Assembly: GCA_022562655.1 (NCBI GenBank)
Contig: JADFOU010000036.1
Location: forward strand, 1-11,947
Direction of reading: 5' to 3'
Length of the DNA: 11,947 nt
Source of the DNA: a candidate division TA06 bacterium
GTDB lineage: Bacteria; Hydrothermota; DG-26; E44-bin18; JADFOU01
In this document: piece after piece, positions 6,317 through 11,947 of the stretch
How positions within the stretch are numbered: position 1 is the stretch's first letter
Layout of the letters: every line of letters starts with the position of its first letter
The notes under the pieces: model-generated
Told to the model about the DNA's origin: nothing
What the model saw: the letters and a program-made list of their open reading frames with translations, nothing else
The model's database searches: none
Position numbers and translations under genes: made by a program

Positions 6317-6383
6317 CAACAATGGACAGATGTGTGTTGATAATATATTTAACCAATTATTATTCTTGAGGAGGTTCAATGAA

Positions 6384-6713
6384 ATGAATTCTATTTTTCG
6401 ATTTTTCATGCCCATCATAATTGCCGCTGTGGTCCTCTTTGCCATCGGGGTGGGAATGCAGAACAGCACGGAACGTGTGACTCTTCAACTCTTGATCTGG
6501 GAGTTCTCAGATCTCCCTCTTATTTTGGTCTTGATTGAATCCATCGCCTTTGGAATGGTCACGGCCATTTTCATCTATGCCGTGAATGAAATTCTCCTCC
6601 GGAAGAGGCTCTGGCATCAGAAAAAAGAGATCAAACGCCTCAAGGAAGAAGTGAAAGCCCTTCAGAATTTTCCCCTGACAGATGAAGCCGGATCAGAAAC
6701 ACCCAAAGATTAG
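6384..6713 (+). CDS. lapA: LapA-domain inner-membrane protein
   Basis: In enterobacteria LapA works with LapB at the inner membrane to coordinate lipopolysaccharide assembly. This 109-residue protein has two hydrophobic segments (about residues 8-26 and 42-65). Between them is the LapA-family signature QNSTERVTLQLLIWEFSDLPLILVL, and after them a basic stretch and a likely coiled coil (KKEIKRLKEEVKALQ). GAGGAGG (6368-6374) is 9 bases before ATG 6384. The ATG at 6379 is out of phase and stops at once, and a start at 6330 has no binding site. The final Asp and stop codon lie in the AT-rich repeat GATTAGAAATTCG. lapB follows, the same order as in E. coli (yciS-yciM), which supports the call strongly. 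Confidence 0.88.
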   Translation: MNSIFRFFMPIIIAAVVLFAIGVGMQNSTERVTLQLLIWEFSDLPLILVLIESIAFGMVTAIFIYAVNEILLRKRLWHQKKEIKRLKEEVKALQNFPLTDEAGSETPKD

Positions 6714-6837
6714 AAATTCGTTATCGGAAATTAGAAAATAGTTATGGAAATTGGCAAATCGAAAATGATTGAAGGGTTCCTAATAACCCATCTCTAATTT
6801 CCATTACGAATCTCCACTTTCCAACAACCAATCTTCA
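6708..6837. repeat. AT-rich GATTAGAAATTCG repeat between lapA and lapB
   Basis: GATTAGAAATTCGT (6708-6721) begins a run of GGAAATTAGAAAATAG-type units. From about 6790 similar units appear in the opposite orientation (CTCTAATTTCCATTACGAATC), so the transcript could fold into a long imperfect hairpin. The same 14-mer starts the repeat after the TPR/SPOR gene at 8757. The repeat reaches up to the lapB ATG and leaves no Shine-Dalgarno. Confidence 0.7.
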
Positions 6838-8001
6838 ATGATTTACTGGATCCCTCTCATACTTTTCGTTCTGGCTCTCTTCGTCCTCTTCTTTCTAATG
6901 CAAAGGAGGGCTCGAAACAAAGAAGAGGTAGGGAGAGCCTATGTGGATGGGTTGAAGTCCCTCTTGGATGGAGAGAAGGAGAAGGCGATTGAAAAATTTA
7001 AACTTGCGGTATCCCAGGATACCCATAATGTGGATGCCTATATCCGACTGGGGGATCTTCTAAGAAGAGATGGACAGAGCAGTCGAGCCCTCCATCTCCA
7101 CCTCTCCCTGATGGCGAGGCCGGGTCTTTCCCAAGAGGAGAGGGGGGCCATTGCCCGAAACCTGGCGAAGGACTATCTCAAACTCAAAGAACCCCGCAAG
7201 GCGATTTCTGTTCTAAAAAAATGGGTTGCGAAGAACTCAAAAGATTTCCGGGCGAAGGAGTCCCTTCTCTCTCTCTATGAAAAACAGAATCTCTGGAAGG
7301 AATCCTATACTCTCCAACAAGAGATGCTGAAAAGAAAGACACCTTTTGACTCTTCACTTTTGGCCCTCTATCGTTCTTACATCGGTGAGATCCTACTCAA
7401 AGAAGGAAAAAAGCGAGAAGCTCAAGATGCCCTCAATCAGGCCCTCAAACATGACGGCACCTGTGTCCCGGCTCTCCTCTATTTAGGAGATCTTGTCTAC
7501 TCTTCGAATAGAGTCGGAGAAGCAATAGACTACTGGAAACGGATCATCAAGGATACCCCTTTCTTTGCCCCCCTTGTCTTCCTACGTTTAGAAAAAGCAT
7601 ATTTTGCCCAGGGACGATTTAGCGAGTTGGAGGAGATCTATGAGGATTTGATAGAGCGGAACCCTGAAGACTCCCGAACCCTTTTTGCCCTTGCCAAACT
7701 TTATCTAAAGAAGGGAAGAGATGGGGAAGCCCAGAAGCTCTATGAACGAATCCTGGAATTGCGACCCAATTCCTCTCAAGCTCGACGAGGGCTTTTAGAG
7801 ATCTCCCTCAATCGAAAGAACATTGAAGAAGCCCGTGATCACACCAGGGCTCTATCTGAACTCATGAGTGCTGAAAATGAGGTCTATTCCTGCTCCCGTT
7901 GTGGCTTCCAATCCTCCGACTATCACTGGCGATGTCCCAAGTGTTTTGAATGGAAAACTTTTCTTCCCCCCTCCCTGGTAGAATTGCAAAGTGAAAAATG
8001 A
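6838..8001 (+). CDS. lapB: LapB, TPR lipopolysaccharide assembly regulator with rubredoxin-like domain
   Basis: LapB (YciM) is an inner-membrane-anchored TPR protein. In E. coli it promotes FtsH degradation of LpxC, tuning lipopolysaccharide synthesis. This one has 387 residues (E. coli 389). An N-terminal membrane anchor spans about residues 2-20, basic residues QRRARNK follow, and TPR repeats fill about residues 32-340 (for example DAYIRLGDLLRRDGQSSRAL). A C-terminal rubredoxin-like zinc site closes the protein, with Cys352/Cys355 (CSRC) and Cys366/Cys369 (CPKC) and the conserved W between. Anchor, TPRs and terminal CxxC pairs together are diagnostic. ATG 6838 has no visible Shine-Dalgarno, but it opens the membrane anchor exactly where expected. 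The next gene overlaps its stop by 4 bases. lpxC and ftsH are not in the window. Confidence 0.92.
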   Translation: MIYWIPLILFVLALFVLFFLMQRRARNKEEVGRAYVDGLKSLLDGEKEKAIEKFKLAVSQDTHNVDAYIRLGDLLRRDGQSSRALHLHLSLMARPGLSQEERGAIARNLAKDYLKLKEPRKAISVLKKWVAKNSKDFRAKESLLSLYEKQNLWKESYTLQQEMLKRKTPFDSSLLALYRSYIGEILLKEGKKREAQDALNQALKHDGTCVPALLYLGDLVYSSNRVGEAIDYWKRIIKDTPFFAPLVFLRLEKAYFAQGRFSELEEIYEDLIERNPEDSRTLFALAKLYLKKGRDGEAQKLYERILELRPNSSQARRGLLEISLNRKNIEEARDHTRALSELMSAENEVYSCSRCGFQSSDYHWRCPKCFEWKTFLPPSLVELQSEK

Positions 8002-8762
8002 AAGATCAAAAATACTTTTCGAAGGTCCCCCCACCACGCCCGATTCGGGCAGGGAAGAGGTTTCATTTCTCTCTTCTCTTTCTTCTTCTCCTCTCTCCAG
8101 GAAGTGCTAAGAATGAGTTCAAGACTGCCATGAAACTTTTTGAAAAACACCAATTCGGAGAAGCCAAGATAGCCCTCCAGGTTTTCATCGCTCGACATCC
8201 TAAAAGTCCTCTGAACCCTGAAGCCCTCTACACTTTGGGTCGCTTGATGAGAGACCCTGAAAGGGCGTATTCGACTTATCAGGAGGTGTTTTCTCGTTTT
8301 CCCCAGAGCGATGTGGCAGACGATGCCCTCTTCAAAATCGGGCAATATCACTTTGCACTGGGAAATTTCTCAAAGACAAAGAAAACCTTTAAGACGCTTC
8401 TCTTAAAATATCCTAAGAGTAACCGACTGGACAAAGCTCAAGAGTTGGTAAACAGTTTAAGAGGTTTGGAGGATGAAGTCCCCATGACCAATCCACAATC
8501 ACCAAAATCAACTCAAGAACGTTCGTCTGACGCATATACTGTCCAGGTCGGTTCCTTTGAAAATGTTCTGGATGCCCACAGACTTCGAGAACGCCTTATC
8601 CAGAAAGGCTATTCCGTTATCATCACCCATGCCTTCATTGAGGGGAAAACCTTCCACCGAGTTCGAGTCGGCACCTTCTCCTCAAGGGAAAAGGCCTTCC
8701 AATTTGGAGAGGTCCTGAAAGAGAAGGAAGACCTCCCCGCCTGGGTCGTGAAAACAGATTAG
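7998..8762 (+). CDS. Exported TPR protein with C-terminal SPOR domain
   Basis: The 254-residue product begins with a signal-peptide-like core (SLLFLLLLSPGSA, residues about 25-37), then helical TPR-like repeats of the BamD/YbgF kind (about 38-150, with YTLGRLM and KIGQYHFALGNFSKTKKTF). A Ser/Gln-rich linker leads to a SPOR domain (about 178-252: YTVQVGSFENVLDAHRLRERL, FHRVRVGTFSSREKA). SPOR domains bind glycan strands of peptidoglycan lacking stem peptides, so a periplasmic role in envelope growth or division is likely. ATG 7998 overlaps the lapB stop (ATGA), implying translational coupling. The n-region is unusually long and includes PPPRPIRAG, encoded by a palindrome at 8038-8050. The last Asp and the stop come from the GATTAGAAATTCG repeat. 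I cannot give a gene name. Confidence 0.85.
   Translation: MKDQKYFSKVPPPRPIRAGKRFHFSLLFLLLLSPGSAKNEFKTAMKLFEKHQFGEAKIALQVFIARHPKSPLNPEALYTLGRLMRDPERAYSTYQEVFSRFPQSDVADDALFKIGQYHFALGNFSKTKKTFKTLLLKYPKSNRLDKAQELVNSLRGLEDEVPMTNPQSPKSTQERSSDAYTVQVGSFENVLDAHRLRERLIQKGYSVIITHAFIEGKTFHRVRVGTFSSREKAFQFGEVLKEKEDLPAWVVKTD
8038..8050. repeat. GCCCGATTCGGGC palindrome in the TPR/SPOR gene
   Basis: Six-base arms surround a single T. The core CCCGATTCGGG is the exact reverse complement of the spacer palindrome at 6261-6271. It encodes part of PPRPIRAG ahead of the signal-peptide hydrophobic core, where extra residues are tolerated. Confidence 0.65.
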
Positions 8763-9000
8763 AAATTCGTATTTAGAAATTGGAAATTGGTTATTGAAAT
8801 CAGAGATTAGAAATTCTCCTACTTGCCCCGCCTGTGGCGGGGCGAGGGGGGTTGGTCCGCCTGCCGAGCCCGAACTCCCTACCCAACCCACAGCCAGGGA
8901 GGCGGAAGCAGCGGAGATCTTCGATTCGGTTTTTTCTATTTTCCAATTTCCATTCTCTATTACCATTTTCTAATTTCTCCCGACTCTTCTCGAATTTCCG
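8757..9000. repeat. Repeat-filled spacer between the TPR/SPOR gene and mutS
   Basis: GATTAGAAATTCGT (8757-8770) opens a run of AGAAATTGGAAATTGG units, with GATTAGAAATTC again at 8805-8816. Opposite-orientation units (TTTTCCAATTTCCATTC... CGAATTTCCG) fill about 8933-9000 and end directly at the mutS ATG. Between them lie the hairpin at 8825-8843 and a wider TCCGCCT (8856-8862)/AGGCGGA (8900-8906) inverted repeat. Thus two families are nested: a GC-rich palindrome core inside AT-rich inverted arms. No gene is seen here. Confidence 0.7.
8825..8843. repeat. GCCCCGCC-TGT-GGCGGGGC hairpin
   Basis: This is a perfect 8-bp stem with a three-base loop. The core CCCGCC-TGT-GGCGGG differs from the carA-internal element (2029-2042) by one loop base. 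Confidence 0.75.
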
Positions 9001-11613
9001 ATGCCTAAACTCACCCCCCTCCTCCAACAATACCATCGGATCAAAAAGGAACACCAGGGGACCATCCTCTTCTTTCGGATTGGCGATTTTTATGAGACCT
9101 TTTACGAGGACGCCCGAATCTGCTCAGAGGTTTTGGGCATCGCCCTCACCTCCCGGCCCCACGGAAAGGATAATCGGATTCCCCTCGCAGGGGTTCCCCA
9201 TCAAGCTGTTGAGGGGTATGCGATAAAACTCCTCCGATCCGGTTACAAGGTAGCCCTTTGCGATCAGGTGGAAGATCCCAGACTGGCACAAGGGGCGAAG
9301 CGTATCGTCAAGCGGGAGGTGAGAGAGGTGATTACACCGGGTACGGTAACAATTCCTGCACTCCTTGAAGAGGGGAGGAACAACTTTTTGGTAGGTCTCG
9401 CTCGAGAAGGGGATCGCTTTGGCATCGCTCGATCCGATCTCTCCACGGGAGAATTCTCTGTGACCGAAGTGGAAAAAGGGGATCTCACGGAGGAACTCTA
9501 TCGGATTGAACCTACCGAGATTCTCCTCGCGGCTTCCCTGCTCTCCGATTCTCCTTCCCTTCAAGAACAATTAGCCCAAGTAAACCCCAATATTACGGTT
9601 CGAGAGGAGCACCACTTTACTTATGATCTCGCTCATGAAAGACTTCTCAACCATTTCCAGGTTGCTTCACTTTCTGGATTTGGATGTGATGGGATGAGGG
9701 TGGGAATTTCTGCAGCAGGGGCAGTTCTGGCTTATTTAGAAGAAACTCAGAATACCCGAATCGAACACATTCAGAAGTTGATCCCCTACTTTCCCTCCGA
9801 TTATATGATCCTCGATGAGATGACCCGAAGGAATTTAGAGCTTGTAGAAAAGAGTGGAGAGGAGAAGAAGGGGGGAGGAAAAGGAACCCTCTTGGGCGTT
9901 CTGGATGAGACTAGAACCCCCATGGGGAAACGACTCCTTCGCCAATGGGTCCTCTCTCCTCTTTTGGACCTTGCAAAAATCCAGAGTCGCCAAGATGGGG
10001 TAGAGGAACTCTTCCTTTCCACATTTCTACGGGAAGATCTGAGGCGTATCCTGGGAAAACTCTCCGATCTGGAACGGACCAACGGAAGAATCGCCTGTGG
10101 AAAGGGAAATGGAAGGGACCTCATCGCCCTGAAGAACTCTCTTAAGAGGCTCCCTCAATTAACCCAGATCGGACAACCCGAATCGACAATCCTTCGAAGT
10201 TCGATCCAGAAGATTGGCGAATTTCAACCCCTGGTTCAATTAATCGAGGAGCGGATTGTAGAAGATCCTCCTCTCTCCATTACAGAGGGAGGAACTATTC
10301 GGGAAGGCTTCCACCCTCAATTAGATGAACTTCGAGAGATGGCTTTTCGGGGAAAGGACTGGATTGCACGCCTTGAGGAGATCGAGCGAAAGAGGACAGG
10401 GATTTCCTCTCTCAAGGTAGGATTCAATAATATCTTCGGGTATTATATAGAAGTGACAAAGCCAAACTTGAAAAGGGTTCCACCGAACTATATCCGAAAG
10501 CAGACCCTGGTGAATGGAGAGAGGTATGTGACCAAGGAACTTCAGGATTATGAGGCGAAGGTTTTAGGGGCAGAGGAGAGGATGAAAGCCTTGGAATACG
10601 AGATCTTCATTGAGACCCGGGATTCCATTGCAAAGGAGACCCCCAGAATTCAAGAGACAACCCGAGCCCTTGCGGAACTGGATGGTCTGGCTTCCTTGGC
10701 CACGGTGGCCTTGACAAAAGGATATGTCCGCCCCCAAGTGAACGATGGAGATGAAATCCAGGTTGAAGATGGTTGCCACCCTGTGGTAGCCGAATCGGCT
10801 CAAGAGGGCTTCGTACCCAACGATGCTTATCTCACCAACACCACAGACCAGATTCTTCTCATCACTGGACCCAACATGTCCGGGAAGTCCACTTTTTTAC
10901 GTCAGGTTGGCCTCCTCGTCATTATGGCTCAGATGGGCGGTTTTGTCCCTGCCAAGAAAGCGAGGATCGGCCTTGTAGACCGAATCTTCACCCGGGTTGG
11001 AGCCTCCGATGACCTCTCCAAAGGGATCTCTACCTTTCTGGCAGAGATGATTGAGATCGCCAATATCCTCCACAATGCCACTTCCAAAAGCCTCCTCCTT
11101 TTAGATGAGATAGGAAGAGGGACAGCCACCTTTGATGGCCTCTCGATCGCATGGGCGGTAGTGGAATATCTCCATGCCAATCCCAAGGTTGCCGCAAAGA
11201 CCCTTTTTGCCACTCACTTCCACGAATTGACAGCCCTGGAGAGCCTCCTTACAAGGGTGAAGAACTACAATGTTGCTGTAAAGGAGAGGGAAGGGGAGAT
11301 CCACTTTCTTCGAAAGGTCCTTCCCGGTGGATCCGACCGGAGTTATGGGATTGAAGTAGGAAGACTTGCAGGTCTTCCGAAAGAGGTGGTGGTTCGTGCC
11401 AAAGAGATTTTGAAGAATTTAGAATCGGAACCCCTCGCCCCTCGCATCGCACGAGGAGAAAACCATCCCCAATCCTCCTCCTACGATCAGCTGACCTTCT
11501 TCGTCCCTGTGGACCATCCTATTGTGAAGAGATTAAAAGACCTCGATATCAATAAACTAACTCCTCTCGAGGCGTTGAATACGTTGAGTGAATTAAAGAA
11601 GACCGTGACATAA
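9001..11613 (+). CDS. mutS: DNA mismatch repair ATPase MutS
   Basis: MutS binds base mismatches and small loops and, using ATP, recruits MutL to start strand-specific repair. The 870-residue protein is full length. It has the mismatch-reading Phe-x-Glu (Phe30, Glu32 in IGDFYETF), connector and lever domains, and a clamp region (NIFGYYIEVTKPNLKRVPPNY). The C-terminal ABC-type ATPase carries Walker A GPNMSGKS (623-630), the signature region STFLAEMIEIANIL, Walker B LLLLDEIGRGT (698-708) and ATHFHEL. The C-terminal dimerisation segment is present (NKLTPLEALNTLSELK). ATG 9001 begins MPKLTPLLQQY, where MutS proteins normally start, yet no Shine-Dalgarno is visible because the upstream 68 bases belong to a repeat. 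mutL is not nearby. Possible consequence, inferred: expression may depend on the repeat or on an unusual initiation mode. Confidence 0.97.
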   Translation: MPKLTPLLQQYHRIKKEHQGTILFFRIGDFYETFYEDARICSEVLGIALTSRPHGKDNRIPLAGVPHQAVEGYAIKLLRSGYKVALCDQVEDPRLAQGAKRIVKREVREVITPGTVTIPALLEEGRNNFLVGLAREGDRFGIARSDLSTGEFSVTEVEKGDLTEELYRIEPTEILLAASLLSDSPSLQEQLAQVNPNITVREEHHFTYDLAHERLLNHFQVASLSGFGCDGMRVGISAAGAVLAYLEETQNTRIEHIQKLIPYFPSDYMILDEMTRRNLELVEKSGEEKKGGGKGTLLGVLDETRTPMGKRLLRQWVLSPLLDLAKIQSRQDGVEELFLSTFLREDLRRILGKLSDLERTNGRIACGKGNGRDLIALKNSLKRLPQLTQIGQPESTILRSSIQKIGEFQPLVQLIEERIVEDPPLSITEGGTIREGFHPQLDELREMAFRGKDWIARLEEIERKRTGISSLKVGFNNIFGYYIEVTKPNLKRVPPNYIRKQTLVNGERYVTKELQDYEAKVLGAEERMKALEYEIFIETRDSIAKETPRIQETTRALAELDGLASLATVALTKGYVRPQVNDGDEIQVEDGCHPVVAESAQEGFVPNDAYLTNTTDQILLITGPNMSGKSTFLRQVGLLVIMAQMGGFVPAKKARIGLVDRIFTRVGASDDLSKGISTFLAEMIEIANILHNATSKSLLLLDEIGRGTATFDGLSIAWAVVEYLHANPKVAAKTLFATHFHELTALESLLTRVKNYNVAVKEREGEIHFLRKVLPGGSDRSYGIEVGRLAGLPKEVVVRAKEILKNLESEPLAPRIARGENHPQSSSYDQLTFFVPVDHPIVKRLKDLDINKLTPLEALNTLSELKKTVT

Positions 11614-11897
11614 ATTCAAATCCCAAAACCCAAATTCCAATCCGACCAAGGCGGATCAAAAATCAAATATTCAAAATGAATAACATTTAGTTTGTTTGAA
11701 ATTTGGTTTTTGGTGCTCGTGATTCGTTTGGAATCGAAGCCTGTCCTGGCGCCAGGCCAGGGATCTCCGTTGTCCGCCTAAGGCGGACCAAACCCCAGTG
11801 TAGGAGAATTTGATTCCCTCGCCAGTCATTGCGACCCCGCTTGAGGCGGGGGAATCAATCTCACTGACTCGGGACAGGGCTTGGAAATTATCTTAAT
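11614..11897. repeat. Structured, repeat-rich spacer after mutS
   Basis: No gene is seen. AT-rich arms CAAATCCCAAAACCCAAATT (from 11618) and GAAATTTGGTTTTTGG (11699-11714) are imperfectly complementary. A worn palindrome TCCGACCAAGGCGGA lies at 11641-11655. Further on are the palindrome CCTGGCGCCAGG (11745-11756), GTCCGCCTAAGGCGGAC (11772-11788), and TGATTCCC (11811-11818) pairing with GGGAATCA (11850-11857) around an inner CCCCGC/GCGGGG stem. CTGTCC (11741-11746) can pair with GGACAG (11872-11877), enclosing the whole group. A T-rich tail after a strong stem, as in an intrinsic terminator, is not evident. Confidence 0.6.
11772..11788. repeat. GTCCGCCTAAGGCGGAC palindrome
   Basis: Perfect inverted repeat, 8-bp arms around a single A. 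It is the same element type as 5730-5744 and 6203-6219, differing at the centre (TAA for TCA) and in the outer base pairs. Confidence 0.75.
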
Positions 11898-11947
11898 ATG
11901 AAGGTCCTCGTCATCATACCCACATACAATGAAATCGAGAATATCGA
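11898..11947 (+). CDS. Glycosyltransferase family 2, polyprenol-phosphate mannose synthase-like (5' end only)
   Basis: Only 16 codons are visible before the window ends. They read MKVLVIIPTYNEIENI, the canonical opening beta strand and nucleotide-sugar-binding start (PTYNE) of GT-A fold family 2 transferases. The exact wording is closest to dolichol/polyprenol-phosphate mannose synthases, which charge a membrane lipid carrier with mannose for envelope glycans. Other family 2 enzymes start alike, so the substrate is uncertain. No strong Shine-Dalgarno is seen before ATG 11898. Confidence 0.7.
   Translation, partial: MKVLVIIPTYNEIENI

Larger units (their letters stand above)
6054..6383. repeat. 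carB-lapA spacer bounded by 13-bp inverted repeats and packed with palindromes
   Basis: This 330-bp stretch holds no convincing gene. TAATTGGTTAAAT (6066-6078) and its exact reverse complement ATTTAACCAATTA (6347-6359) bound a 294-bp segment whose outermost bases are TA at both ends, so it could be read as a MITE-like unit on a TA target. Inside are an imperfect GGTG/CACC palindrome (6225-6240) and the three hairpins listed separately. TGGTTAAA is also repeated just outside the left end (6048). No intrinsic terminator with a T-run follows carB. TTGACA at 6118-6123 has no matching -10. Confidence 0.5.

Noticed and set aside
6337..6363. lapA promoter TTGATA/TATTAT
   Set aside because: Spacer of only 15 and the start point would fall at or after the ribosome binding site.
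6330..6383. Longer lapA start at 6330
   Set aside because: No binding site there; GAGGAGG is ideally placed for ATG 6384, and the extra residues overlap the inverted repeat.
8834..9226. Forward open frame spanning the spacer and the start of mutS
   Set aside because: Composed of repeat translation, then out-of-phase mutS; low complexity.

Overview
The window looks like a piece of an uncultured Gram-negative (diderm) bacterium, most likely from the Desulfobacterota/deltaproteobacterial sphere or a similar lineage. A lapA-lapB pair, which belongs to outer-membrane lipopolysaccharide control, supports the diderm call. The lineage is an inference from gene content, moderate GC (about 45-50% in stretches I counted) and repeat-rich spacers. 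It is not proven.

Region 1 (1 to about 1300) differs from the rest. It is GC-rich (67% in 541-660, counted by hand). It holds an AlpA/excisionase-like helix-turn-helix gene, a small Cys/His-rich gene 10 bp behind it, and the N-terminal part of a Zn-ribbon plus helical protein whose continuation is missing. A possible remnant of a tyrosine recombinase runs in from the left edge. This looks like the decayed end of a mobile or defence island, or a contig junction. It stops at a hairpin repeat (1298-1318) that has a close relative upstream of lapA, so the boundary coincides with a host dispersed repeat.

Region 2 (1360-6053) is carA-carB, the complete carbamoyl-phosphate synthase. It is driven by a near-consensus sigma-70 promoter (1368-1396) whose -10 box is overlapped by a perfect 12-bp palindrome. 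Region 3 (6054-8762) is lapA, lapB and a signal-peptide/TPR/SPOR-domain gene that overlaps the lapB stop by 4 bases. Region 4 (9001-11613) is mutS. A glycosyltransferase family 2 gene of the polyprenol-phosphate mannose synthase type starts at 11898 and runs off the right edge.

The most unusual theme is the host's dispersed short palindromes. Several lie inside protein-coding genes, in frame, and have identical or near-identical twins in the spacers: carA 2028-2043 with 8825-8843, carB 5730-5744 with 6203-6219, and the SPOR gene 8038-8050 with 6259-6273. Each sits where a protein tolerates extra residues: an interdomain linker, a loop, and the start of a signal peptide. A second, AT-rich repeat family fills the spacers after lapA and after the SPOR gene, supplies their stop codons, and abuts the start codons of lapB and mutS, which lack visible Shine-Dalgarno sites. 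No CRISPR array, tRNA or rRNA was seen.
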